This document shows, piece by piece, positions 42,531 through 51,905 of a stretch of DNA of 64,000 nucleotides (its first letter is position 1; each line of letters begins with the position of its first letter). Under the pieces are notes generated by a model, which was not told where the DNA came from, ran no database searches, and worked only from the letters and a program-made list of their open reading frames with translations. The translations under genes were made by a program, and so were the position numbers. Origin of the DNA: Flagellimonas olearia (GTDB taxonomy: Bacteria > Bacteroidota > Bacteroidia > Flavobacteriales > Flavobacteriaceae); contig NZ_WELG01000001.1 in the NCBI RefSeq assembly GCF_009184425.1, forward strand, positions 1,549,870-1,613,869. The letters are read 5' to 3'.

Positions 42531-43914
42531 GACAGGCCTATTCGAAGAATTTCCAGAGGTATCCGCCAAACAGTGGAAACAAAAAATCCAGTTCGATCTC
42601 AAGGGAGCTGATTACAACGACACCCTGGTTTGGGAGTCCTTGGAGGGGATAGCGGTAAAACCCTTTTATCATGAAGAGGACCTGCAAAACATTAAAGCCC
42701 ACCCAACTTCCGCTTCCCGAAAATGGCATGTAGGTCAAACCATTTATGCAGGTGATTCGACAAAGGCCAATGCAAAAGCATTGAAAAGCTTGGAAAAAGG
42801 AGTTGAAAGTTTGGTGTTCACCATTCCAAATGAGCAGGTTGATTTTAAAGCCTTACTCCAAGGCATTGAGTTGGAAAACATACCATTGCATTTTAATTTT
42901 CAGTATTTAGCGACACAGCCCATCAAAAACCTTTTGGAGATTTTGATGGGTAAAAATGTTGAGGCCTATCTCAACATCGATTTGATCGGGCATCTGTCCC
43001 GTGACGGAAACTGGTTTCATAACCTTGAAAAGGACCACGCCATTTTGGAAGAAATCCATGGACTTGCCACCACATACACGTCAGTGGTCACCTTTGGTGT
43101 GGATATGGCACTCTATCAAAATGCAGGGGCCAATAGTATTCAACAACTGGCCTATGGATTGGCCCATGCCCATGAATACCTGAATCATTTTGCCACTTTA
43201 AATACTGACCAGAAATCATTTCCCATAGTATTCAAGGTTGCCGTGGGAAGTAATTATTTCTTTGAAATTGCCAAGCTAAGGGCCCTACGTTGGCTTTGGG
43301 GCAGTCTGGCTTCGGAATATGGGATTGATAGCGATTGCCACATTATGGCCATCCCCACCAAACGGAACAAAACCCTTTACGACTATAATGTGAACATGCT
43401 CCGTACCACCTCGGAAAGTATGTCGGCCATTCTGGGTGGGGCCGATACCGTGTGCAACCTTCCTTATGATGCCATTTATCATAAAGACAATGCATTTGCA
43501 GAACGTATTGCCCGAAATCAACTGTTATTATTGAAGGAGGAAAGTTATTTTGAAGACGTTTCTGCCGTTGCCAATGGAGCCTACTTTATCGAAAGCGTCA
43601 CCGAGCAATTGGCGGAAAAAGCTTTGGCCCTTTTCAAACAGATTGAAAAATCCGGTGGTTTTTTAAGTGCGCTCAAAAAAGGGACCATCCAACCAAAAAT
43701 AAAGGAAAGTGCAGTAAAGGAACAGCAACTTTTTGATGAAGGGAAAATTGTACTTCTGGGCACCAATACCTATCAAAACCCACAAGACCGAATGAAAAAT
43801 GACCTGGAACTGTATCCCTTTGTAAAAACACAGCCCAGAAAAACCTTGATAGTACCCATCATTGAAAAACGATTGGCCGAAACCTTGGAACAAAAAAGAC
43901 TGGATGATGAGTAG
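42523..43914 (+). CDS. mutA: Methylmalonyl-CoA mutase small subunit
   Basis: Protein of 463 residues with the methylmalonyl-CoA mutase alpha/beta barrel ([18 protein letters not shown] at the N terminus, [20 protein letters not shown] near 187, [20 protein letters not shown] near 239). It ends without the C-terminal cobalamin-binding domain found in longer MutA proteins; the short form is usual in Flavobacteriia as far as I recall. It should pair with the catalytic large subunit encoded next, overlapping its start by 11 bp. Confidence 0.88.
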   Translation: MSKTGLFEEFPEVSAKQWKQKIQFDLKGADYNDTLVWESLEGIAVKPFYHEEDLQNIKAHPTSASRKWHVGQTIYAGDSTKANAKALKSLEKGVESLVFTIPNEQVDFKALLQGIELENIPLHFNFQYLATQPIKNLLEILMGKNVEAYLNIDLIGHLSRDGNWFHNLEKDHAILEEIHGLATTYTSVVTFGVDMALYQNAGANSIQQLAYGLAHAHEYLNHFATLNTDQKSFPIVFKVAVGSNYFFEIAKLRALRWLWGSLASEYGIDSDCHIMAIPTKRNKTLYDYNVNMLRTTSESMSAILGGADTVCNLPYDAIYHKDNAFAERIARNQLLLLKEESYFEDVSAVANGAYFIESVTEQLAEKALALFKQIEKSGGFLSALKKGTIQPKIKESAVKEQQLFDEGKIVLLGTNTYQNPQDRMKNDLELYPFVKTQPRKTLIVPIIEKRLAETLEQKRLDDE

Positions 43915-45979
43915 AAAAGACCTTCAACATTTGGAACTGGCTGTCAGGTCGAGCGCAGTCGAGACCCCAAGTGCTGAGCACGAAAACTTCGCTGCGGGCA
44001 TATCCCCTTTTCTTCGTGGACCTTACTCCACCATGTATGTTCGCAGGCCATGGACCATCCGCCAATATGCCGGTTTTTCAACGGCAGAAGAGAGCAATGC
44101 CTTTTACAGAAGAAATTTGGAAGCGGGTCAAAAAGGCCTTTCCGTGGCCTTTGATCTTCCCACCCACCGAGGGTACGACTCGGACAATGAACGGGTGGTA
44201 GGCGATGTGGGTAAGGCAGGAGTAGCGATTGACTCGATCGAGGACATGAAAATCCTGTTCGACCAAATTCCCCTAGATCAAATGTCGGTATCCATGACCA
44301 TGAACGGTGCCGTTATCCCGATCATGGCCTTTTATATTGCGGCGGCAGAGGAACAGGGCGTGTCCATGGAAAAACTTTCCGGAACCATCCAAAACGATAT
44401 TCTCAAGGAGTTTATGGTACGGAACACCTACATTTATCCGCCTACCCCTTCCATGCAAATTGTGGCGGATATTTTTGAGTTTACGAGCAAAAATATGCCC
44501 CGTTTCAATAGCATCAGCATTTCGGGGTACCATATGCACGAAGCCGGAGCTTCCGCGGCCATGGAGTTGGCCTATACCCTGTCCGATGGTATTGAATACA
44601 TCCGGACCGGGATCAAGGCAGGGTTGAAAATTGATGAATTTGCCCCTAGACTTTCCTTCTTTTGGGGCATTGGGATGAACCATTTTACCGAAATTTCCAA
44701 AATGCGTGCCGGTCGTATGCTATGGGCCAAATTGGTAAGTCCGTTCAATCCCAAAAATGAAAAATCGCTTATGCTTCGTACACATTGCCAGACCAGTGGA
44801 TGGAGTTTGACCGAGCAAGACCCCTTCAACAACGTGGCACGGACCACTATTGAGGCCATGGCAGCGGTATTTGGTGGCACCCAGAGCCTTCATACCAATG
44901 CGTTGGATGAGGCCATTGCCCTTCCGACCGATTTTTCGGCGCGGATAGCCCGGAACACCCAAATTTTCTTGCAGCAAGAGACCCATATCACTAAAACCGT
45001 GGACCCGTGGGCTGGAAGTCAAGTAGTTGAAAAATTGACTGAAGAGATTGCCGAGGAAGCTTGGAAATTGATTCAAGAGGTGGAGCAACTGGGCGGCATG
45101 ACCAAGGCTATTGAAGCCGGAATTCCCAAAAGACGGATTGAGGAAGCTGCAGCCAAGAAGCAAGCACGAATCGACAGTGGACAGGACGTCATCATTGGCG
45201 TGAACAAATACCAACTGGAAGATGAGGATGAACTCCAAATTTTGGAGGTAGACAATGCCAAAGTGCGCCAACAGCAAATGGAGCGACTGGAACGAATCAA
45301 ATCGACACGGGATTCCAAAGTGGTTCAAGAAGCCTTGGACAACATTCGATTGGCCGCCAAAAAAGCCAATCAGAACGATACTGACCGTGAAAATTTGTTA
45401 GCTTTAGCGGTACAAGCGGCCAAAGCACGTGCTACCTTGGGCGAAATCAGTGATGCCATGGAAAGTGCCTTTGGGCGTTACAAAGCAAAAATCCAATCCT
45501 TTACCGGCGTGTATTCCAAAGAGATCAAAAACGACAAAAGTTTTACCAAGGCCCAGAAAATGGCCGATGAGTTTGCGGCACAAGAAGGTAGAAGGCCTCG
45601 AATCATGGTCGCCAAAATGGGTCAGGATGGGCACGACCGTGGCGCAAAAGTGGTCGCTACCGGGTATGCCGACCTTGGCTTCGATGTGGACATAAGCCCA
45701 TTGTTCCAAACGCCTTCCGAAGTGGCCCAACAAGCCGTTGAAAATGATGTCCACGTATTGGGCATTTCGTCCTTGGCAGGTGGTCACAAGACCTTGGTGC
45801 CCGAGGTGGTCAAAGAACTAAAAAAGCAGGGACGGGAAGATATCATGGTCATTGTGGGCGGAGTCATCCCCAAACCGGATTACCAATACCTGTTGGACCA
45901 TGGTGCAGTAGCCGTATTTGGTCCTGGCACCAAAATTGGGGACACCGCCATTGAAATCTTAACGATTTTGATGGGATAA
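43904..45979 (+). CDS. mutB: Methylmalonyl-CoA mutase large (catalytic) subunit
   Basis: Adenosylcobalamin enzyme of 691 residues converting methylmalonyl-CoA to succinyl-CoA. The barrel begins [20 protein letters not shown], followed by [20 protein letters not shown] and [18 protein letters not shown]. The cobalamin domain near residue 570 has the DxHxxG motif ([14 protein letters not shown]) with lower-ligand His, then GISSLAGGH and IVGGVIP. ATGs at 43904 and 43907 both follow the small-subunit reading frame. Oddity: residues 14-22 (VRSSAVETP) are encoded by the 25-nt palindromic repeat that flanks the GIY-YIG element, inserted in frame into the variable N-terminal arm, so function is probably kept. 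Confidence 0.94.
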   Translation: MMSRKDLQHLELAVRSSAVETPSAEHENFAAGISPFLRGPYSTMYVRRPWTIRQYAGFSTAEESNAFYRRNLEAGQKGLSVAFDLPTHRGYDSDNERVVGDVGKAGVAIDSIEDMKILFDQIPLDQMSVSMTMNGAVIPIMAFYIAAAEEQGVSMEKLSGTIQNDILKEFMVRNTYIYPPTPSMQIVADIFEFTSKNMPRFNSISISGYHMHEAGASAAMELAYTLSDGIEYIRTGIKAGLKIDEFAPRLSFFWGIGMNHFTEISKMRAGRMLWAKLVSPFNPKNEKSLMLRTHCQTSGWSLTEQDPFNNVARTTIEAMAAVFGGTQSLHTNALDEAIALPTDFSARIARNTQIFLQQETHITKTVDPWAGSQVVEKLTEEIAEEAWKLIQEVEQLGGMTKAIEAGIPKRRIEEAAAKKQARIDSGQDVIIGVNKYQLEDEDELQILEVDNAKVRQQQMERLERIKSTRDSKVVQEALDNIRLAAKKANQNDTDRENLLALAVQAAKARATLGEISDAMESAFGRYKAKIQSFTGVYSKEIKNDKSFTKAQKMADEFAAQEGRRPRIMVAKMGQDGHDRGAKVVATGYADLGFDVDISPLFQTPSEVAQQAVENDVHVLGISSLAGGHKTLVPEVVKELKKQGREDIMVIVGGVIPKPDYQYLLDHGAVAVFGPGTKIGDTAIEILTILMG
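43942..43966 (+). repeat. Palindromic repeat copy D, inside mutB
   Basis: Identical over 25 nt to copies A and B, located 6 kb away within the coding sequence of the mutase large subunit. It preserves the frame and contributes Val-Arg-Ser-Ser-Ala-Val-Glu-Thr-Pro. Confidence 0.85.
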
Positions 45980-46114
45980 TCACCCTTAACCATCTCATAA
46001 ATATAACTTTAACTTTCTTTAACGCAGATTGGCATGGTTATTCACCCACTGTTAACAAAATACATTTTTTAGCATCTTAAATAATCGTATTTTTAGCACC
46101 TAACTTACTATGAA

Positions 46115-46888
46115 ATGGGCAAGATTATTGCTATTGCAAACCAAAAGGGCGGTGTGGGCAAAACCACCACCACGGTAAACCTTGCAGCCTCCCTTGGTGT
46201 ATTGGAAAAGAAAGTGTTGTTGATTGATGCCGACCCCCAGGCAAATGCGACTTCCGGTCTTGGTATAGATGTGGACTCCGTTGAACACGGCACATACCAA
46301 CTCTTGGAACATACCATGCCCGTGGAAGATGTGATCATCCAGACCGATTCCCCAAATGTGGATCTGGTACCTGCACATATTGATTTGGTGGCCATTGAGA
46401 TAGAACTGGTGGACAAGGACAACAGGGAATACATGCTGAAAGAGGCCCTCAAAAACTTGGGCGATCGTTATGACTTTGTTTTGATCGACTGTGCCCCATC
46501 TCTGGGACTACTGACCTTAAACGCACTTACCGCAGCAGATTCCGTAATGATTCCGATTCAATGCGAATATTTTGCATTGGAAGGTCTTGGGAAACTATTG
46601 AACACGGTAAAAAGTGTCCAGAAAATACATAACAACGATTTGGATATAGAAGGCATGTTATTGACCATGTACGATTCAAGGTTACGCCTATCCAACCAAG
46701 TCGTGGAAGAAGTGAAGAAACACTTCGCCGATATGGTCTTCGATACCATTATACAGCGAAATGTAAGGCTGAGTGAAGCACCCAGTTATGGCGAGAGCAT
46801 CATAAAATACGATGCCAGCAGTAAGGGTGCCTCAAATTATCTTAACTTGGCCCACGAAATTTTGAAGAAAAATAAGGAAACAGTTTAA
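46115..46888 (+). CDS. parA: Chromosome-partitioning ATPase ParA
   Basis: ParA/Soj-type ATPase of 257 residues with the deviant Walker A QKGGVGKTTTTVNLA (residues 10-24), LLIDADPQANATSG (A') and VLIDCAPSLGLLTLNAL (Walker B region). It acts on nucleoid DNA with ParB to segregate origins. The parA stop is directly followed by the parB start. The 135 bases upstream have an AT-rich TATTTTTA at 46088, one base off the -7 consensus. No parS palindrome was recognised in the window. Confidence 0.95.
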   Translation: MGKIIAIANQKGGVGKTTTTVNLAASLGVLEKKVLLIDADPQANATSGLGIDVDSVEHGTYQLLEHTMPVEDVIIQTDSPNVDLVPAHIDLVAIEIELVDKDNREYMLKEALKNLGDRYDFVLIDCAPSLGLLTLNALTAADSVMIPIQCEYFALEGLGKLLNTVKSVQKIHNNDLDIEGMLLTMYDSRLRLSNQVVEEVKKHFADMVFDTIIQRNVRLSEAPSYGESIIKYDASSKGASNYLNLAHEILKKNKETV

Positions 46889-47797
46889 ATGGCGAAAGCA
46901 ACCAAAAAACAGGCTTTGGGTAGAGGCCTGTCCGCTCTATTGAAAGACCCCGAGAACGATATCCAATCGGTTGGGGACAAAAATGCGGACCAGGTCATAG
47001 GCAATGTTGTCGAACTGGATATAGAATCCATTGAGGTAAACCCTTTCCAGCCACGATCCAATTTTAATGACGAAGCCTTGGAAGAACTGGCCAGTTCCAT
47101 CCGCGAATTGGGCATTATACAGCCCATTACGGTTCGGAAATTGGATTTCAACAAATTCCAATTGGTTTCCGGGGAGCGTCGTTTCCGTGCCTCCAAATTG
47201 GTTGGGCTCGAGACCATTCCTGCCTATATACGCATTGCCAACGATCAAGAGTCCTTGGAAATGGCCTTGGTGGAAAACATCCAACGCCAAGACTTGGACC
47301 CCATCGAGATTGCCCTCTCCTATCAGCGCCTTATCGATGAAATCCAGATTACCCAGGAAAAATTGAGTGACCGTGTGGGAAAAAAACGCTCCACCATCAC
47401 CAATTACCTTCGCCTTTTAAAATTGCACCCCATTATCCAAACCGGAATGCGGGACGGTTTTATCAGCATGGGACATGGAAGGGCCCTGATCAATATCGAA
47501 AAGAAAAAGGAGCAGATTGCCATATATGAGAAAGTGGTCTCCGATGGCCTTTCGGTACGGGATACGGAGCAACTGGTGAAATCACTTAAGAATCCGCAAG
47601 GCGATTCGGGAGAAAAGAAATTAAAATCATCCAAGGAAACCCCCGGATTTGTTTCCAAAGGTATGGACGAGCTCAAGGAATACCTTTCTACCAAGGTAGA
47701 CATTACCTCATCCCAAACGGGGAAGGGCAAAATTGTAATTCCCTTTCATTCGCAAGAGGAATTTCAGCGTATAAAAAAATTATTGACAGGTGAATAA
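46889..47797 (+). CDS. parB: Chromosome-partitioning protein ParB
   Basis: ParB of 302 residues. The N-terminal CTPase domain has NPFQPRSNFNDEALEELASS near 54, the signature SGERRFRASKL near 96, and EIALVENIQRQDLDPIEIA-type sequence. The central helix-turn-helix follows (SDRVGKKRSTITNYLRLLKL near 155), and a C-terminal dimer domain ends the protein. It starts at the codon after the parA stop. The basic N terminus ATKKQALGRGLSALL is the usual ParA-stimulating peptide. Confidence 0.95.
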   Translation: MAKATKKQALGRGLSALLKDPENDIQSVGDKNADQVIGNVVELDIESIEVNPFQPRSNFNDEALEELASSIRELGIIQPITVRKLDFNKFQLVSGERRFRASKLVGLETIPAYIRIANDQESLEMALVENIQRQDLDPIEIALSYQRLIDEIQITQEKLSDRVGKKRSTITNYLRLLKLHPIIQTGMRDGFISMGHGRALINIEKKKEQIAIYEKVVSDGLSVRDTEQLVKSLKNPQGDSGEKKLKSSKETPGFVSKGMDELKEYLSTKVDITSSQTGKGKIVIPFHSQEEFQRIKKLLTGE

Positions 47798-48446
47798 AAA
47801 CCTATTCTTCTTGTTGTTTTCCATACTGTGCCTGTATTCGGGTTTTGCCCAAGAGGAAGGCGAAACGGAAGATGCGGAACAACCCCATCCTTCCGAGATC
47901 GACTCCTTGGCACAAAATCTGGAGGGTGCAGGAATCACGCTTGAGGAAGTCACCTACGAAAAGAAGAAAATCAATCCCCTTGCCCCCAGTAAAGCGGCAT
48001 TCTATTCTGCCGTGTTCCCGGGACTGGGACAGATTTATAACAAACGGTATTGGAAAGCACCCATCGTGTGGGGTGCCCTAGGGACCGCCATCTATACCTA
48101 TTCGTTCAACAACACCGAATACAGGGGGGCGCGGGATGCCTTTAAAAGAAGACTGGCCGGGTTCACGGATGACGAATTTTACGACATCAACGGAGACGGC
48201 GAAGGCCCTGACGTGTCAGACGAGGCCCTACAAGATGCCCAAGAGCGCACCCAGCGCAGCAGGGACCTTTCCTTAGTGATTACCATTGCCCTCTATGCCC
48301 TGAACATTATAGATGCCAACGTGGACGCGCACCTAAAGCAATATAATGTTGATGATGATCTTGCGATTGATTTTAAACCCTATTTGGATATAAACCCCTT
48401 TACCCAGGAGCCAAACTACGGCATGGCCCTGGTCATTAAATTTTAA
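47790..48446 (+). CDS. DUF5683-domain membrane protein
   Basis: Protein of 218 residues starting at a GTG that overlaps the parB end by 8 bp. A signal peptide (FFLLFSILCLYSGFAQ) precedes an acidic linker and a DUF5683-like domain: PLAPSKAAFYSAVFPGLGQIYNKRYWKAPIV (a TM2-like turn with PGLGQIYNKRYWK), two further hydrophobic segments and a C-terminal beta-like tail ending GMALVIKF. In Bacteroidota this gene regularly follows parAB and precedes dapB; its function is unknown. Envelope location is inferred. Confidence 0.8.
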   Translation: MNKNLFFLLFSILCLYSGFAQEEGETEDAEQPHPSEIDSLAQNLEGAGITLEEVTYEKKKINPLAPSKAAFYSAVFPGLGQIYNKRYWKAPIVWGALGTAIYTYSFNNTEYRGARDAFKRRLAGFTDDEFYDINGDGEGPDVSDEALQDAQERTQRSRDLSLVITIALYALNIIDANVDAHLKQYNVDDDLAIDFKPYLDINPFTQEPNYGMALVIKF

Positions 48447-48449
48447 GCT

Positions 48450-49151
48450 ATGAACATTGCTCTCTTTGGTTATGGGAAAATGGGAAAAATGATTGAGCAA
48501 ATTGCCCAAGACAGAGGACATACCATTGTTGCAAAGATAGATGTGGACACCAAGGAAATCCCCTATGACGACATGGATGTCGCCATAGATTTCAGTACGC
48601 CCGAAGCTGCATTCGACAATATTACCGGTTGTTTTGAAAATGGCGTTCCCGTAATTTGTGGCACCACTGGTTGGCTGTCCAACTACGAAAAGGCCATTGA
48701 TATCTGTAATAACAACCAAGGGGGCTTTATCTATGCCTCTAATTTCAGTTTGGGCGTGAATATCTTTTTTGAGCTGAATGCCCATTTGGCCAAAATGATG
48801 TCGGGATTGGAACAGTACAACGTTTCCATGGAAGAAATCCATCACACCCAAAAACTGGACGCCCCAAGTGGAACGGCCATTACATTGGCGGAAGGCATCA
48901 TTGCCAACACCAACTATGAGGGTTGGAAACTGGACCAAACCGATGAAGGCACCATCCCAATCACATCCAAACGGGAAGGCATGGTTCCAGGCACCCATAG
49001 CATATCCTATAATAGCGCGGTGGACTCCATAGAAATAAAACATACGGCCCACAATCGCGAAGGCTTTGCTTTGGGAGCGGTTATTGCTGCAGAATGGATA
49101 CAGGGCAAAACAGGTATCTTCACCATGAAAGATGTGTTAAACCTGTATTAA
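48450..49151 (+). CDS. dapB: 4-hydroxy-tetrahydrodipicolinate reductase
   Basis: Enzyme of 233 residues in lysine and diaminopimelate synthesis. Nucleotide-binding GYGKMGKMIEQIA is at residues 7-19. The catalytic segment EEIHHTQKLDAPSGTA (about 129-144) carries the His pair and Lys; ASNFSLGVNIFF and the C-terminal HTAHNREGFALGAVIAAEW complete the family pattern. Slightly shorter than the E. coli enzyme (273), as usual in this phylum. It is 3 bp downstream of the DUF5683 gene. Confidence 0.94.
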   Translation: MNIALFGYGKMGKMIEQIAQDRGHTIVAKIDVDTKEIPYDDMDVAIDFSTPEAAFDNITGCFENGVPVICGTTGWLSNYEKAIDICNNNQGGFIYASNFSLGVNIFFELNAHLAKMMSGLEQYNVSMEEIHHTQKLDAPSGTAITLAEGIIANTNYEGWKLDQTDEGTIPITSKREGMVPGTHSISYNSAVDSIEIKHTAHNREGFALGAVIAAEWIQGKTGIFTMKDVLNLY

Positions 49152-49199
49152 AAAACGTAACAACAATAAAGACATTAAGTCTTACAAAGAAACTTTTAT

Positions 49200-50942
49200 A
49201 TGAGCGGTACACAATGGATCATTTTTATATTGATCATCCAAATCATCCATTTTTTGGGTACATGGAAACTTTATGTAAAAGCAGGACGTAAAGCTTGGGA
49301 AGCTGCCGTTCCCGTATACAATGCTGTCATTTTGATGAAGATCATCAACCGACCTTGGTGGTGGGTGCTGCTCTTGTTCATCCCCATTATCAATCTATTG
49401 ATGTTCCCAGTGGTATGGGTAGAGACCATCCGTAGTTTTGGGAAAAATTCGCTGTTGGACACTTGGTTGGTGATACTGAGCCTTGGGTTCTACACTTACT
49501 ACATCAATTATGCGGAAGATGTCAGCTATATTGAAGACCGCAGCCTTAAACCACGAACCGGCCTTGGCGAGTGGGTCAGCTCCATAGTCTTTGCCATTGT
49601 GGCGGCCACTTTTGTACATACTTATTTTATTCAACCTTATGTTATTCCCACCGGATCATTGGAACGCACCTTGCGTATCGGTGATTTTCTGTTCGTGAGC
49701 AAGTTCCATTATGGAGCAAGGATTCCCATGACCACTTTGGCGGCCCCAATGGTGCATGACACGCTTCCCGGCATGAAAAAAAGGTCCTATTTGGCCGATG
49801 TAAACCCAGAAACCTATAAAACTTCTTGGATCAACAAGCTACAGCTGCCCTATATGCGCATCCCTGGCTTTCAAAAGGTCAAGAAAAACGATATTGTGGT
49901 CTTTAGCCTGCCCTCTGATACACTCTACCAATTTTTTAAAGCCGAAAAAGCGGTAAAAAAGCCCATCGACAAAAAGTCCAACTATGTAAAACGATGTGTA
50001 GGTACCCCTGGGGATTCTTTGCAGGTAATAAACGGCTATGTCTATATCAACGGGGAAAGGCTTCAGCTATCCGATCGGGCCAAGCCTATGTATAATTATG
50101 ACATCTATGCCCAGAACGGTGTATCCAGCAGACTACTAGAAGAAGTGGATGCTTCGGATTATCTGAGGACCTATATTTCCGGAAACCTCAACCAGAATCA
50201 GTACAACGCCTTGGCTCCATTTGTTTTGGGGGCCAATAGGACCCAAGATGGCAAAATAGAGCTTGTTACCGAGGAAAAAGGAATCCCTACAGAAGTCATC
50301 CGTCAGCTTAGGTTATCCTTGACGGAAGAAAAGCCAAGATCTCGCGTTGCAAATCTAACGGATGAGATGGTAACCCAACTACGGGAGAACCAGGCCATAG
50401 ATTCAGTGGTCAAAACCGATGATGGAAAAGGGGTCTATATGGGCGCCTTCCCACAAAAACCCAACCTATACCCTTGGAACAATGATAACTTTGGGCCGAT
50501 TTATATTCCCAAAGCAGGAACGACCGTGGAAATCAACTCCAGGACCATCCCATTGTACAAAAAAATAATCCGGGACTACGAGCACAATGATGTAAAGGTA
50601 TCCGGGCAAAAGGTGCTCATCAATGGCGAAGAGGCCAATTCCTATACATTCAAACAAGATTATTATTGGATGATGGGAGATAACAGGGACCATTCCGAGG
50701 ACAGTAGGACTTGGGGCTATGTACCGGAAGACCACATAGTGGGCAAACCTGTTTTTCTATGGATGAGTTTTGACAACTTCAACGAGGGAATATCCAACTG
50801 GAAGCCGCGTTGGGACCGTATTTTCACAACGGTAGGGGGCAGCGGGCAACCCATTTCCTATTTCAAATATTTTGTGGGTCTGATCGTAGTTTGGATCCTG
50901 TTTGATTTTATCAATAAACGAAGAAAGAAAAAGACAGAGTAA
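49200..50942 (+). CDS. lepB: Signal peptidase I, extended form
   Basis: Membrane serine/lysine peptidase of 580 residues that removes signal peptides of exported proteins. An N-terminal membrane module of three helices (about 1-110) precedes the anchor helix. The Ser motif is YVIPTGSLERTLRIGD near 150 and the Lys motif YVKRCVGTPGDSLQVINGYV near 262. Box D, YYWMMGDNRDHSEDSRTWGYV, is near 485. Between the last two lies an insertion of about 150 residues not present in the E. coli enzyme, rich in charged and helical sequence. A final membrane helix (FKYFVGLIVVWILFDF) is followed by a basic tail. Confidence 0.93.
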   Translation: MSGTQWIIFILIIQIIHFLGTWKLYVKAGRKAWEAAVPVYNAVILMKIINRPWWWVLLLFIPIINLLMFPVVWVETIRSFGKNSLLDTWLVILSLGFYTYYINYAEDVSYIEDRSLKPRTGLGEWVSSIVFAIVAATFVHTYFIQPYVIPTGSLERTLRIGDFLFVSKFHYGARIPMTTLAAPMVHDTLPGMKKRSYLADVNPETYKTSWINKLQLPYMRIPGFQKVKKNDIVVFSLPSDTLYQFFKAEKAVKKPIDKKSNYVKRCVGTPGDSLQVINGYVYINGERLQLSDRAKPMYNYDIYAQNGVSSRLLEEVDASDYLRTYISGNLNQNQYNALAPFVLGANRTQDGKIELVTEEKGIPTEVIRQLRLSLTEEKPRSRVANLTDEMVTQLRENQAIDSVVKTDDGKGVYMGAFPQKPNLYPWNNDNFGPIYIPKAGTTVEINSRTIPLYKKIIRDYEHNDVKVSGQKVLINGEEANSYTFKQDYYWMMGDNRDHSEDSRTWGYVPEDHIVGKPVFLWMSFDNFNEGISNWKPRWDRIFTTVGGSGQPISYFKYFVGLIVVWILFDFINKRRKKKTE

Positions 50943-50971
50943 CACACCCTGTCGCGCAAAACACCACGTTC

Positions 50972-51604
50972 TTGAAACTTGTACTGCATCCATCCTATTT
51001 CCCCAACATAGCCACGTTTTCTGCCATGGTCCAGAACGGTGTGGTCTGGGAAGCACACGACAATTTTCAAAAGCAGACCTACCGGAACCGCTGCTATATC
51101 TGCACCGACCAAGGGAAGCACATGCTCAACATCCCCATTAAACATGTGGGAGGAAAAGAAGGAAGGCAAAAATATGCCGAGGTGGAAATGGACAACAGCT
51201 ATCCGTGGAAGAAAATCCATTGGCGCACCTTGGAAACCGCTTACAGGACCTCTCCCTTTTTTGAGTTTTACGAAGATGACCTAAGACCTTTGTTTGAGGG
51301 AAAGGATACCTCATTGTTTCAATTCAACCTAAAGGCCATTCACATCCTTGGTGATTGTTTAGGAGTGGAAATTCCAACCGCCCAAACCAATGCATACGAA
51401 GTTACCCTTTCACAAAACGAGGATGCCCGATTTCTGGTAAATGCCAAAAAAGAAATGGCAATGGAACTGGATGCATATCCACAGGTCTTTGACGACCGGC
51501 ATGGGTTTATTCCCAACCTAAGCATTTTGGACCTGTTGTTCAATGAAGGGACCAATGCCCTATCCTATCTAAAAGAGCAATCCTTGGAGTTTTTGCATGC
51601 TTAG
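50972..51604 (+). CDS. WbqC-family protein
   Basis: Protein of 210 residues with the family start KLVLHPSYFPNIATFSAM, then CYICTDQGKHMLNIPIKH, KIHWRTLETAYRTSPFFEFY and NLSILDLLFNEG near the C terminus. WbqC-like proteins are found in O-antigen and nucleotide-sugar regions, but the reaction is not established. The start is a TTG at 50972; no ATG or GTG gives the conserved N terminus. The end overlaps the next gene by 8 bp. No glycan gene is adjacent. Confidence 0.82.
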   Translation: MKLVLHPSYFPNIATFSAMVQNGVVWEAHDNFQKQTYRNRCYICTDQGKHMLNIPIKHVGGKEGRQKYAEVEMDNSYPWKKIHWRTLETAYRTSPFFEFYEDDLRPLFEGKDTSLFQFNLKAIHILGDCLGVEIPTAQTNAYEVTLSQNEDARFLVNAKKEMAMELDAYPQVFDDRHGFIPNLSILDLLFNEGTNALSYLKEQSLEFLHA

Positions 51605-51905
51605 ACATTTCATACATTATGGCATCCATTTTTTAGTGCCCATATTCATTGCGCTTTTGTTTTTTAAGGACAATAGATTCCGAGTGGCTGTTATCCTTTT
51701 GTTGGGAATTGTAATTGATGTGGACCATCTGTGGGCAGAACCGTTGTTTGACCCCAATCGATGTAGTATCGGATTTCATCCCCTGCATAGTTATTGGGCT
51801 ATTTTGGTGTATGCGGCCCTTCCATTTTTTAAACCCACCCGAATCATTGGTCTGGCCCTGCTCATTCATATCTTCGCGGACCTGACAGATTGCCTACTGA
51901 TCTGA
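51597..51905 (+). CDS. DUF6122-like small membrane protein
   Basis: Protein of 102 residues, almost wholly hydrophobic with about four helices. Conserved-looking motifs are HYGIHFLVP, GIVIDVDHLWAEPLFDPNRCSI-type sequence and FHPLHSYWAI, which contain His and Asp residues reminiscent of membrane metal-dependent hydrolases of the YdjM kind. The function is unknown. It overlaps the upstream WbqC gene by 8 bp and the convergent phosphatase-family gene by 12 bp. Confidence 0.75.
   Translation: MLRHFIHYGIHFLVPIFIALLFFKDNRFRVAVILLLGIVIDVDHLWAEPLFDPNRCSIGFHPLHSYWAILVYAALPFFKPTRIIGLALLIHIFADLTDCLLI

Noticed and set aside
43862-43903. Upstream in-frame start for the mutase large subunit
   Set aside because: It would overlap the small subunit by more than 50 bp and adds a Trp/Lys-rich extension unlike MutB; ATG at 43904 or 43907 fits the family.
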